From: Rickettsiales bacterium | GTDB taxonomy: Bacteria; Pseudomonadota; Alphaproteobacteria; Rickettsiales; UBA998 | Length of the DNA: 64,000 nucleotides | NCBI GenBank assembly: GCA_028279475.1 | Contig: JANQNR010000017.1 | Coordinates: 45,388-109,387 of the forward strand | Reading direction: 5' to 3' | Shown here: piece by piece, positions 9,570 through 17,840 of the stretch | Layout of the letters: each line of letters opens with the position of its first letter | Position numbering within the stretch: the stretch's first letter is position 1 | The notes under the pieces: generated by a model | Told to the model about the DNA's origin: nothing | The model's database searches: none | The model's input: the letters and a program-made list of their open reading frames with translations, nothing else | Translations under genes and position numbers: made by a program

Positions 9570-10853
9570 CTATTCCTCGCCGGGCTCCGGTTCCAGCTTG
9601 CGGATAATCAGTTGCAGAATCTGATTGGCGCGTTTTTCTTCCACGGTAAAGCAATAACCGAAAAAGGCAAAATTCGCGCCTTTCTCAGGAATGGAGCGTG
9701 CTTCATGAATCACTAATCCTGCTACCGTTGAAGCCACTTCATCCGGCAGATTCCAGTCCAGCGCACGATTGAGATCACGAATCGTTGTCGTCCCCTTCAC
9801 CCGGTAACGTCGGTCATCGATTCGCTTCACCCCGGCAGTCGTCGCCACATCATGCTCATCGACAATATCCCCGACAATTTCTTCCAGAATATCTTCCAGT
9901 GTAATCAGCCCCTGACACGCTCCATATTCATCCACCACCACGGCAAAGTGCCGCTTCTTCTCCCGGAATTTGTGCAATTGCTGGCTCAATGTCGTCGCTT
10001 CCGGTACGAACCATGGCGGTGACAGTAGTTCCAAAATATCCTCAGTAGTTGGCTTGTCTTTACCGGCCATCAGTCGCATCATATCCTTGGTATGCAGAAT
10101 GCCGATAATATTGTCCGTATCGCCCTGCCAAAATGGCAGACGGCTATGCGCCGAACCGATCACTTGCCGGATGATTTCATGCGCCGGTAGATCGGCATCA
10201 ATCATTTCCATCTGCTTGCGGTGGGTCATGACACTCTCAACTTCCACCTCGTTCAAATCCAGGATAGAGCCGAGCATATCTCGCTCCTGCTTGATCATTC
10301 CACCATCCTGATGGTACATCTCAATGGTTCCGCGAATGGCATCGGTCGAAGAGACCAGAGTGTCATCGGCATCAAAATCAATACCGAATATACGCAACAG
10401 ACGACGAATAAACCATTGAATTGAATGCGTCACCGGCGCAAAAATATGGGTAATCGGCTCCAATATCGGTGCAACAATCAGTGACACACGCTCCGAATAG
10501 TGAAATGCAAAAGTTTTCGGAAGAATTTCGGAGAACACCAGCACTAGCAAGGTCAGGGCGAATGTGGCGTAGACCACCCCTTCATCGCCAAATAACTGTA
10601 TCGCAAGGCTGGTCGCAATCGCTGTCGCTGCAATATTCACCAGGTTATTGCCGAGCAGGATCGTGCCGATCAGCGCTTCCTTGTGTTCACGCAATTCATT
10701 GACAATTTTTGCCCGACGATTGCCTTCTGTCTGCAATTTATAGATACGTGCTCGTGACACCGCTGTGAGTGCCGTTTCTGATCCAGAGAAAAACCCTGAA
10801 CAAATTAACAGCACGAAAATCAGAATCAGCTCTGCAATCCAACCGCCTTCCAT
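9570..10853 (-). CDS. CNNM/CorC (HlyC/CorC) family transporter-associated protein
   Basis: A hemolysin-like CNNM protein of about 427 residues. The N-terminal part is a DUF21 membrane domain with several hydrophobic segments and the characteristic CSGFFSGSETALTAVSRAR. A CBS-domain pair follows (THRKQMEMIDADLPAHEI; LPFWQGDTDNIIGILHTKD), then FAVVVDEYGACQGLITLEDI, and a CorC_HlyC domain at the C-terminus (about the last 85 residues). The family is linked to Mg2+/Co2+ efflux. I prefer the ATG at 10853 (MEGGWIAELIL), one base past the aroB stop, over the ATG at 10871 inside aroB. Third gene of an aroK-aroB-corC run, probably one operon. Confidence 0.9.
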   Translation of the reverse strand: MEGGWIAELILIFVLLICSGFFSGSETALTAVSRARIYKLQTEGNRRAKIVNELREHKEALIGTILLGNNLVNIAATAIATSLAIQLFGDEGVVYATFALTLLVLVFSEILPKTFAFHYSERVSLIVAPILEPITHIFAPVTHSIQWFIRRLLRIFGIDFDADDTLVSSTDAIRGTIEMYHQDGGMIKQERDMLGSILDLNEVEVESVMTHRKQMEMIDADLPAHEIIRQVIGSAHSRLPFWQGDTDNIIGILHTKDMMRLMAGKDKPTTEDILELLSPPWFVPEATTLSQQLHKFREKKRHFAVVVDEYGACQGLITLEDILEEIVGDIVDEHDVATTAGVKRIDDRRYRVKGTTTIRDLNRALDWNLPDEVASTVAGLVIHEARSIPEKGANFAFFGYCFTVEEKRANQILQLIIRKLEPEPGEE

Positions 10854-10854
10854 C

Positions 10855-11961
10855 TTACCGATACTCCTCAAAGATCATCTCTATATGGTCATCCATCACG
10901 TTACGTTCAATACGTGCCTGCCCGATCGCATCCAACACGATAAACGTGGTTTTTCCACCGCTTGCCTTTTTGTCCTGATAGCAATACCCGGTCAGAGTTG
11001 CTGCATCCCATGCTTGCGCAGCATCCAGATCTTTCAGACACACCGGCAAGCCTACCTCATGATAATGCCTCTTCAACCGCTCAATCTCATCCGGTGTCAC
11101 CTTTCCATAATGACGGGACAACGACATCGCCATCAGGCACCCGATCGCTACTGCCTCTCCATGCAATACGCGTCCATCATAACCGGCCATTTTTTCGATC
11201 GCATGGCCGAACGTATGCCCAAGATTTAATAATGCTCGTTGCCCCTTCTCCTTCTCATCTTCCGACACAATTGCTGCTTTCATGGAGCAACAATGGCGAA
11301 TAATAGCGCGTAAGCGTTCTGTATCGCCGCTTAGCGCATTCTCTCCTTCTCGCAACAACTGCTCGTAAAACTTTCTGTCACCCAGCAAGCCATATTTCAG
11401 CACCTCGGCATAGCCAGCCAGTAACTCGCGGCGCGGCAGGGTGGTCAGAGTTGCTACATCAATCAATACGGCATTCGGCTGATAGAAGCTCCCAACCAGA
11501 TTCTTCCCGGCACTGGTATTAATCGCCGTTTTTCCACCAACGGAGCTATCCACCTGCGCCAGCAACGTGGTCGGTATCTGAATATAGGGCACCCCTCGCA
11601 ACAATACCGAAGCGGCAAATCCGGTAATGTCGCCAATCACACCACCTCCCAATGCAATCACGGTCGTCTGTCGATCCAGCTGCGTGGCCAGCATCTCCTC
11701 ACACAGGCGTTCGAATTGGACAAAAGATTTTGTCGCTTCACCTGCAGGCAGAGTAAACACCTGATATTGCTTTCCAAGGCGATCCAATGCCTCGACAACA
11801 GGTGTTACATAATGCCTGGACACATTGGTATCGGTCACGATCAAGGCCTGATGGCCATCAATGTATGGCTCCAATGCTTCTGCCATCTGCGAGACAAGCC
11901 CTTCCTCAATCACAATCGGATAAGTGTCTTTGCCCGTGTCAATCGTCAACACTGTGCTCAT
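10855..11961 (-). CDS. aroB: 3-dehydroquinate synthase
   Basis: A 368-residue cytoplasmic enzyme that converts DAHP to 3-dehydroquinate, the second step of the shikimate pathway. It has the NAD-binding ALGGGVIGDITGFAAS and the substrate/metal segments PTTLLAQVDSSVGGKTAIN, KNLVGSFYQP and LNLGHTFGHAIE. Length is normal for the family. The start overlaps the aroK stop by 4 bases (ATGA), so the two are translationally coupled. Confidence 0.97.
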   Translation of the reverse strand: MSTVLTIDTGKDTYPIVIEEGLVSQMAEALEPYIDGHQALIVTDTNVSRHYVTPVVEALDRLGKQYQVFTLPAGEATKSFVQFERLCEEMLATQLDRQTTVIALGGGVIGDITGFAASVLLRGVPYIQIPTTLLAQVDSSVGGKTAINTSAGKNLVGSFYQPNAVLIDVATLTTLPRRELLAGYAEVLKYGLLGDRKFYEQLLREGENALSGDTERLRAIIRHCCSMKAAIVSEDEKEKGQRALLNLGHTFGHAIEKMAGYDGRVLHGEAVAIGCLMAMSLSRHYGKVTPDEIERLKRHYHEVGLPVCLKDLDAAQAWDAATLTGYCYQDKKASGGKTTFIVLDAIGQARIERNVMDDHIEMIFEEYR

Positions 11962-12479
11962 GAAACCGGCTCAAGATTTAATGTCTGAATGATTTGCTGC
12001 ACCACCGACTCATGATTCCCGGCATCGCTATCAATCACATGATCAGCCTGTGCATAACACGGATTACGCTCTTCCATCATTTTTTGGAGAATCGCCCGCT
12101 TGTCACCCTGTTCCAGCAGGGGGCGGGTATTCTTGCGAGCCACGCGGTCTACCAATACATCCAGATCGGCACGCAACCATAGTGAATGTGCATGTTGACG
12201 GGTTAACTTGCGAATATCCGGATTCATCCACGCTCCACCGCCCGTTGCCAACACACGCGGCGTACCATCGGTTAACATCCGCGTAATGACACGTTTTTCC
12301 AGGTCACGAAATATCTCTTCACCATGGATGGAGAACAGGTCGGCGATACTGCACCCCGCCGCGTCGGTGATTTCATCATCGGAATCGCGGAACTCGACGT
12401 GAAGCTCCTTCGCCAGCCGCCGCCCGATCGTGGACTTACCGGCGCCCATCAACCCAACCAATACGATCGTTTTTTCCAT
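11958..12479 (-). CDS. aroK: Shikimate kinase
   Basis: A 173-residue P-loop kinase that phosphorylates shikimate on the 3-hydroxyl with ATP. The Walker A motif is GLMGAGKSTIGRRLA near the N-terminus. The shikimate-binding DSD appears in FRDSDDEI, with ATGGGAWMNPDIR around the middle and the lid segment RKNTRPLLE. It is the first gene of the aroK-aroB-corC run. A 100-bp gap separates it from the divergent small membrane-protein gene at 12586, so the promoter should lie there. Confidence 0.96.
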   Translation of the reverse strand: MEKTIVLVGLMGAGKSTIGRRLAKELHVEFRDSDDEITDAAGCSIADLFSIHGEEIFRDLEKRVITRMLTDGTPRVLATGGGAWMNPDIRKLTRQHAHSLWLRADLDVLVDRVARKNTRPLLEQGDKRAILQKMMEERNPCYAQADHVIDSDAGNHESVVQQIIQTLNLEPVS

Positions 12480-12585
12480 TTCCCTTTTATGGCATTACCG
12501 CTATACCGTCTCCTTGTAAACGAAGCATGTTGGTTTTTACACAAAAAATTGTGTAAATATGACGATAACACTAAGGAGTTCAGCC

Positions 12586-12738
12586 ATGCGGAAAAAGTCG
12601 AATAAGCGCTATCTCTTTGTTTTGGCGGTCATTGCAACATTATTAGGAGGCATCACCGCGCTGGGTATGATGGATCTTGCACCAGCTTCCACATCGCAGC
12701 AAATTGACATTCCAACCAGCTCACTCTTATCGGAATAG
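12586..12738 (+). CDS. Small single-span membrane protein, 50 residues, unknown function
   Basis: ATG at 12586 is preceded by AAGGAG at 12573-12578 with 7-base spacing, an almost ideal ribosome binding site. The product starts MRKKSNKRYLFVLAVIATLL, that is a positively charged end and one hydrophobic helix (residues 9-27), followed by a short tail APASTSQQIDIPTSSLL. Similar tiny proteins with a TM helix and a D-x-P/A-x-P tail occur next to aroK in related bacteria, as far as I recall. It could also be read as a lipid-free signal-anchored peptide. Function unknown. Confidence 0.6.
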   Translation: MRKKSNKRYLFVLAVIATLLGGITALGMMDLAPASTSQQIDIPTSSLLSE

Positions 12739-12803
12739 CAGATTTCGCTGGCATTTTCGTAACCGATTGCTATCATAACCTTCATTAAAATAAGAGGGAT
12801 ACC

Positions 12804-13064
12804 GTGTCATCATTCGTTGATAAGATTGTCGCCAAAAAAGGTCATTTAATCCATAAACTCAAAGCGAAAGACTCTACCGGGCGCTGGGCCTATTATTTCG
12901 TATTGGTGGAACCACCGAAAGAACAGGCATTCTTGAGTGCACTGGAGTCCGATCAATCGATCGATCTTGAAGAATACGGAAAAGTCATTGCCTCCAATTA
13001 CGGCGAAGAACCTAGCGACGAGGTGCGCCAGATGCTCAAGGATAAATACGGGTTTGAAGTGTAA
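12804..13064 (+). CDS. Conserved small protein of unknown function
   Basis: An 86-residue acidic soluble protein with a GTG start and GAGGG 8 bases upstream. The sequence shows an N-terminal basic stretch (VAKKGHLIHKLKAKD), an aromatic segment GRWAYYFVLVEPPKE and a helical C-terminal half ending LKDKYGFEV. I do not recognise a named domain. The stop codon lies inside the left arm of the inverted-repeat element at 13060-13186. Confidence 0.65.
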   Translation: MSSFVDKIVAKKGHLIHKLKAKDSTGRWAYYFVLVEPPKEQAFLSALESDQSIDLEEYGKVIASNYGEEPSDEVRQMLKDKYGFEV

Positions 13065-13186
13065 TGTTCCCTATTTCATTTGATACGTCGTCGTCCATCG
13101 GATTCGTCGGTACGCACGTAGGTCGACTACGCTTACGCCCTCCTCACCTTGCACTCCTTGTCTGAAATAAAATAGGGAACATTACA
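13060..13186. repeat. 127-bp inverted-repeat element (MITE-like) between two genes
   Basis: A perfect 17-bp inverted repeat, TGTAATGTTCCCTATTT (13060-13076) and its complement (13170-13186), flanks a core with TACGCACGTAGGTCGACTA. The left arm contains the TAA stop of the upstream gene. The right arm supplies AGGGAA, 9 bases before the grxB start. The layout resembles the element at 47755-47899 though the sequences differ. Such insertions resemble Correia-type elements in build; this is inference. Confidence 0.7.
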
Positions 13187-13188
13187 TT

Positions 13189-13836
13189 ATGAAACTCTAT
13201 GTCTATGATCATTGTCCCTATTGCGTCAAAGCGCGGATGATCTTTGGGTTTAAAAACATCCCGTTTGAACTGGTCACGCTGCTCAATGACGACGAAGAGA
13301 CACCTATTCGCATGATTGGCGCTAAAATGGTGCCGATTCTGGAACATGCACCGAACACCTATATGCCGGAAAGCATGGATATTATTCGCTTTGTTGACGC
13401 GTCTGATCATGCCCCGGTATTAACCGGAGCACAGAATGATGCGATTGCTGCATGGCTCAGTGAATCCCGCGACTATGTCTACAAGTTGGCAATGCCGCGC
13501 TGGGTGGAGGCACCATTGGAAGAATTCGCCACCCCATCCGCACAAGCCTATTTCACGCGCAAAAAGGAAGCGATGATCGGTGCGTTTGACGAGCAAATGG
13601 CACGCTCGGCCGATTACATTGCGCAGGCGAATGCACATCTGCACGCGCTGGCACCACTGATTACCTCGCCTCAGGCGGTCAATGGCACATTAAGCGATGA
13701 CGATATTCATCTGTTTGCCACCTTGCGGAGCCTCTCCATTGTGAAGGGCATTGACTGGCCGGACACGGTGGATGCCTATCGCCACCATATCGCTGATGCC
13801 AGTGGCATACCGCTGCATGACGACATCGCGATCTAA
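13189..13836 (+). CDS. grxB: Glutaredoxin 2 (GrxB family)
   Basis: A 215-residue protein with the E. coli Grx2 build: an N-terminal thioredoxin-fold domain with the dithiol motif CPYC at residues 9-12 and the cis-proline segment AKMVPILEH, then an all-helical GST-like C-terminal domain. It reduces protein and glutathione mixed disulfides using glutathione in the cytoplasm. PESMDIIRFVD matches the glutathione-contacting region of the family. The ribosome site comes from the right arm of the preceding repeat element. Confidence 0.93.
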   Translation: MKLYVYDHCPYCVKARMIFGFKNIPFELVTLLNDDEETPIRMIGAKMVPILEHAPNTYMPESMDIIRFVDASDHAPVLTGAQNDAIAAWLSESRDYVYKLAMPRWVEAPLEEFATPSAQAYFTRKKEAMIGAFDEQMARSADYIAQANAHLHALAPLITSPQAVNGTLSDDDIHLFATLRSLSIVKGIDWPDTVDAYRHHIADASGIPLHDDIAI

Positions 13837-13906
13837 GCGTGCCTTAGGCTTGTCAATCCGAGCAACCATCCCTATATAGGGTGATGAGTATTAGTAAATT
13901 ACCTAT

Positions 13907-14263
13907 ATGAGTACCTTTATGCCCCCATCACCTGTCGCAGACACTATACAGCAATACATTACCTCTCATGACATCGTTCTCTACATGAAAGGCAGCAAGA
14001 CTCTGCCACAATGCGGGTTTTCCGCCGTGGTGGCCAGCATATTGGAACGGCTTGGGGTGGAGGTACATGATGTAGACGTGCTCAAGGATCCGGAAATTCG
14101 CCAGGGAATCAAGGAATTTTCTGACTGGCCAACCATCCCGCAACTCTATGTGAAGGGTGAATTTGTTGGTGGTTGTGACATTGTCCGCGAAATGTATGAA
14201 TCCGGCGAATTGCAGCAATTGCTGGAATCCAAGGGCATTCCGTATCAGCATGTAGCGGCGTAA
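13907..14263 (+). CDS. grxD: Monothiol glutaredoxin (Grx4/GrxD family)
   Basis: A 118-residue protein with the monothiol active site CGFS at residues 36-39 in [10 protein letters not shown], then [20 protein letters not shown] (cis-Pro and glutathione site) and a C-terminal [11 protein letters not shown]. These proteins bind and hand on [2Fe-2S] clusters with glutathione. The usual GTPxxPQCGFS start of the motif is altered to [11 protein letters not shown]. It is often next to bolA, but no bolA is here; it follows grxB instead. The ATG at 13919 is a possible alternative start. Confidence 0.95.
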   Translation: MSTFMPPSPVADTIQQYITSHDIVLYMKGSKTLPQCGFSAVVASILERLGVEVHDVDVLKDPEIRQGIKEFSDWPTIPQLYVKGEFVGGCDIVREMYESGELQQLLESKGIPYQHVAA

Positions 14264-14283
14264 GCGGTTTCCAGCACTCCAGC

Positions 14284-14331
14284 GAAGGCCGGAGTCTCAT
14301 TGCACTAGATACCGGCCTTCGCCGGTATGAC
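14284..14331. repeat. 48-bp dispersed palindromic repeat, copy 1
   Basis: The sequence GAAGGCCGGAGTCTCATTGC and onward to GCCGGTATGAC is identical over 48 bases to 54815-54862. It contains a strong hairpin ACCGGCCTTCGCCGGT. It looks like the common proteobacterial intergenic repeat family built on CCGGCxTTCGCCGG. It sits between grxD and ppk1. Confidence 0.85.
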
Positions 14332-14391
14332 ACATAATCTTGCACCGGCTTAACTTTATCTTTGCTTGCTATACTGTAATATACACTACCT

Positions 14392-16524
14392 ATGAGTGAT
14401 GAAATATACAGTGCTGAAGAACGCCAACAACGCTACTTAAACCGCGAGCTTTCCGCCGTTGCTTTCAATGAGCGTGTCCTTGAAGAAGCAAACAACCCGG
14501 CTAATCCATTACTGGAGCGGGTAAGATTCCTTTCCATCTCTGCAAAAAATCTCGATGAATTCACCATGGTGCGCGTCGCCGGTCTCAAGGATCAGGTGCG
14601 CCATCATATCAGCAAACCCAGTGACGACGGGTTGACGCCTGCTCAGCAATTACAGGCACTGGGGGAAGTCATCCGTAATCTGCTGCACGGACAGCAACAT
14701 TGCTGGCTAGCGCTCAAGGATGCGTTGGCAGAAGCAGGTATCTTTGTGGTCTCTCCTCACACATTAGATAATGATCGACTAGCCGCATTGGAAATGCAGT
14801 TTCTCTCTGATATTTTCCCGGCGCTGAGTCCGATTGCTATCGACCCGGCACACCCGTTCCCGTTTCTTCCCAATCTGGGACTGACGCAGATTTTTGAGTT
14901 ACGTAACGAACAGACTGGTAAACTCCTCAACACCGTATTGCCATTACCACACAGCCTGCATCGCTTTTATGAAATCAAGGGCATTGAAGGACTACACTTC
15001 GTAACGCTGGAAGACATTACCCGGCAATTTGCCCACTTGCTTTTTCCCGGGTTTACGGTGACTGACAGCGCGCTGTTTCGCATTATCCGCGACAGTGACC
15101 TGGAGGTAGAAGAAGACGCAGAAGACCTGTTGCAAAATTATGAGATTGCCGTGAAGCAGCGCCGTCGGGGGCGCGTGATTCGTGTCAAGACCCTTAAGGA
15201 TGCCCCCCAGCACCTCGTGCATTTCTTCAGCGACCATATTGAAACCGACATCCAGCAAGTGCATGAGATGGAAGGCATGCTCAGCATCGCCGATTTGTCG
15301 GAGCTGTGTGAGCTAGATCGCCCGGATCTGCTCTACCAGCCATACGAGGTGCGCTTTCCGGAGCGTATCAACGAATATAACGGCGACTGTTTTGCCGCCA
15401 TCGCGGCCAAGGACATTATCATTCACCACCCCTATGAAAGTTTTGATGTGGTGGTGCAGTTTCTCCATCAGGCCGCCGTCGATCCCAATGTTGTTTCCAT
15501 CAAACAAACGCTTTACCGCACCAGTGATGACTCTCCCATTGTTAAGGCGCTGATCCGGGCGGCGGAAAATGGCAAATCGGTGACAGCACTGGTGGAACTC
15601 CGTGCCCGCTTCGATGAAGAAGCGAATATCCGCTGGGCGCGGGACATGGAACGTGCTGGTGTGCAAGTCGTCTACGGGTTTGTACATCTGAAAACCCATG
15701 CCAAGATTTCGATCGTGATACGACGTGAGCAGGAGACACTGGTATCCTACGCGCATTTCGGTACTGGTAACTACCATCCAATCACCGCAAAAATCTATAC
15801 AGACTTATCCTATTTCACCTGCAATGCTGATCTGGTGCAGGAGGCGCATTACCTGTTCAACTATATCACCGGGTACGGTACGCCACGTACCTATCATCAC
15901 CTGATTCCAGCTCCCGACCATTTGCGTGAGGGGATGCTGGCAATGATTCGTGCAGAAGCAGATCATGCTCGCAAAAGCAAACCCGCCGCGATTTGGGCGA
16001 AGATGAACGCGCTGGTCGATACGGCCATGATTGACGCCCTATATGAAGCGTCACAGGCCGGCGTGCAGATTGAATTGGTGGTACGCGGCATTTGCTGCTT
16101 GCGCCCCGGTGTGAAAGGACTCTCGGAGAATATCCGAGTAAAAAGTTTGGTTGGACGTTTCTTGGAACATTCGCGAATCTATTGCTTTGGTGACGGGCAT
16201 GGGCTGCCTTCCGATAAGGCCAAAGTCTATATTGGCTCTGCCGATTGGATGCCGCGCAATCTTGACTGGCGTGTGGAAGTCATGGTTCCGATAGACAATC
16301 CAACTGTCCACGAACAGGTACTGGATCAGATTATGGTGGCCAATCTGAAAGATGATACCAATAGCTGGTCATTGCAGTCAGATGGCCACTATACGCGCCA
16401 ACCATCAGAAGAAGGGTTCTCCGCCCATCGTTACTTCATTGAGAACCCGAGCCTATCTGGTCGAGGGAAAGCATTAGCCAAGGAAAAACGCAAACGCCGG
16501 GCACGTAGTAGTAAAAAGAAATAG
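14392..16524 (+). CDS. ppk1: Polyphosphate kinase 1
   Basis: A 710-residue enzyme that polymerises the gamma-phosphate of ATP into polyphosphate and works in reverse. All four family regions are present: the N-terminal domain (RYLNRELSAVAFNERVLEEA), the head domain (HPFPFLPNLGL), and two PLD-like catalytic domains with FLHQAAVDPNVVSIKQTLYR, VHLKTHAKISIVIRRE (autophosphorylated His region) and AHFGTGNYHPITAK. IYIGSADWMPRNLDWRVE-like residues (VYIGSADWMPRNLDWRVE) close the active site. The C-terminal tail is basic (KRKRRARSSKKK). It is monocistronic. Confidence 0.97.
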   Translation: MSDEIYSAEERQQRYLNRELSAVAFNERVLEEANNPANPLLERVRFLSISAKNLDEFTMVRVAGLKDQVRHHISKPSDDGLTPAQQLQALGEVIRNLLHGQQHCWLALKDALAEAGIFVVSPHTLDNDRLAALEMQFLSDIFPALSPIAIDPAHPFPFLPNLGLTQIFELRNEQTGKLLNTVLPLPHSLHRFYEIKGIEGLHFVTLEDITRQFAHLLFPGFTVTDSALFRIIRDSDLEVEEDAEDLLQNYEIAVKQRRRGRVIRVKTLKDAPQHLVHFFSDHIETDIQQVHEMEGMLSIADLSELCELDRPDLLYQPYEVRFPERINEYNGDCFAAIAAKDIIIHHPYESFDVVVQFLHQAAVDPNVVSIKQTLYRTSDDSPIVKALIRAAENGKSVTALVELRARFDEEANIRWARDMERAGVQVVYGFVHLKTHAKISIVIRREQETLVSYAHFGTGNYHPITAKIYTDLSYFTCNADLVQEAHYLFNYITGYGTPRTYHHLIPAPDHLREGMLAMIRAEADHARKSKPAAIWAKMNALVDTAMIDALYEASQAGVQIELVVRGICCLRPGVKGLSENIRVKSLVGRFLEHSRIYCFGDGHGLPSDKAKVYIGSADWMPRNLDWRVEVMVPIDNPTVHEQVLDQIMVANLKDDTNSWSLQSDGHYTRQPSEEGFSAHRYFIENPSLSGRGKALAKEKRKRRARSSKKK

Positions 16525-16573
16525 TACGGATTTTTTCCTTATTTCTCACTTCCAGGCATGCTTTATCCCATCC

Positions 16574-17320
16574 ATGTTCCCTCGCATGGAAATGGAAAGT
16601 CTGGAAGACGTTGAGCAGATTTACATTGAGTCACAACTGTACCGGTTGAAGGCGCTGGATGAAGAGCGCTTTGTCGAAGCGTGGAAGCTCCGCAATCTTG
16701 GCTTCGCCTTACAGGAACTCATGCAGATCATGCATGAAATCAAGTATGACCCGAACCAACCACGCGTCCCTGCCGGCAGCCCGGACGGTGGACAGTGGAC
16801 GGATGATCCAGCAAAATATTACACCGACGAACAGAAGATGTCCAAGCCGGCGACTGCGCTGCAAACAAGCCTGTATGGTGTCCGCTTTATAGCAAAACAT
16901 GAAGCATTTCGTTCTGACGTCTATCTCGACCAGGCGGGGTTTCCAACGATAGGATATGGACATTTATTGTTGCCTCACGAATCTTTTCCAGATGGCATTA
17001 GTCGCTCAGAAGCGCTAGAATTGTTAGCGCAGGATATTTCAATTGCTCAACAGGCAGTGAAACGGTCAACCAAAAGCCCGGTGACCCAGAATCAGTTTGA
17101 CGCTCTAGTATCGCTTACCTACAATATCGGCATTGGCAATTTTCAGAATTCAACGTTGCTCAGGCAGTTAAATCAAAGACATTACAATTTGGCAGCGGAT
17201 CAATTTCTAGTCTGGAACAAGGTACGCATCAATGGGACGCTTCAGGTTAGCAGAGGACTCGAAAAAAGACGAAAGCAGGAGCGTTCGCTGTTCATATTAT
17301 TCATGGAAAACGGCGAATAA
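16574..17320 (+). CDS. GH24 (T4-type) lysozyme with an N-terminal helical extension
   Basis: A 248-residue protein. Residues 1-60 form a charged helical region. Then comes QPRVPAGSPDGGQWTDD, a linker motif common in phage-derived proteins of alphaproteobacteria. The lysozyme domain starts near residue 100. Its catalytic triad has the exact T4 spacing: Glu110 (AKHEAF), Asp119 (VYLDQ) and Thr125 (FPTIGYGH). QFDALVSLTYNIGIGNF and a C-terminal GLEKRRKQER complete the family pattern. It cleaves the MurNAc-GlcNAc bond of peptidoglycan. No signal peptide is seen, so export would need a holin or secretion system. No other phage genes are near. It overlaps the following LprI-like gene. Confidence 0.88.
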   Translation: MFPRMEMESLEDVEQIYIESQLYRLKALDEERFVEAWKLRNLGFALQELMQIMHEIKYDPNQPRVPAGSPDGGQWTDDPAKYYTDEQKMSKPATALQTSLYGVRFIAKHEAFRSDVYLDQAGFPTIGYGHLLLPHESFPDGISRSEALELLAQDISIAQQAVKRSTKSPVTQNQFDALVSLTYNIGIGNFQNSTLLRQLNQRHYNLAADQFLVWNKVRINGTLQVSRGLEKRRKQERSLFILFMENGE

Positions 17321-17702
17321 AACATGGATCAGTTTGCTTGTATGCATGTTACTTTCTTACCCGACATATGCTTCAGAGTGCTACGAGCAGGCACTGACAC
17401 AATCTGCCATGACAGAGTGCGCTTATCAGGATTATGTAAAAAACAACGAACGTGTCGAGCGTGCAATGCGAACGCTTACTAATCGTTCAACCCAGCAGGA
17501 ACGTGAATGGCTGGATCGTGCAAAAAAGGCATGGGCAACATTCGCAGAGGCACAATGCCAATATAATACTGCTGAAAGTGTCGGCGGGACTTCCAACAAA
17601 ATGGCAAAATTTCAGTGCCTAAGCAACATGCAAGACTTCTACGTTGAAGTGTTATTGCGCCAACAAGAATGCATTGAGGGCGATCTATCCTGTAATCACT
17701 AG
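17232..17702 (+). CDS. Secreted LprI-like (DUF1311) protein, possible lysozyme inhibitor
   Basis: The mature part CYEQALTQSAMTECAYQDY, then REWLDRAKKAWATFAEAQC and AKFQCLSNMQDFYVEVL, is the DUF1311/LprI N-terminal pattern, with four to six Cys for disulfides. LprI of Mycobacterium inhibits lysozyme. A hydrophobic signal (WISLLVCMLLSYPTYAS) precedes it, so it is periplasmic or secreted. The start is uncertain: ATG at 17232 lies 89 bases inside the lysozyme gene in another frame; a TTG near 17330 is the alternative. Pairing with a lysozyme fits an enzyme plus self-protecting inhibitor; that is inference. Confidence 0.75.
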   Translation: MGRFRLAEDSKKDESRSVRCSYYSWKTANKTWISLLVCMLLSYPTYASECYEQALTQSAMTECAYQDYVKNNERVERAMRTLTNRSTQQEREWLDRAKKAWATFAEAQCQYNTAESVGGTSNKMAKFQCLSNMQDFYVEVLLRQQECIEGDLSCNH

Positions 17703-17840
17703 TTACACTATGCAAGAACTCCAACTGCTAATATCAAAGACACGAGAGATAGGAGGCTTGTCCACCCTATCCAAGGATACTGCTAAATCCCTGTCATTTC
17801 CCGCTAGATTCCGACCCAACAGATCGCTATAACTTGATGT

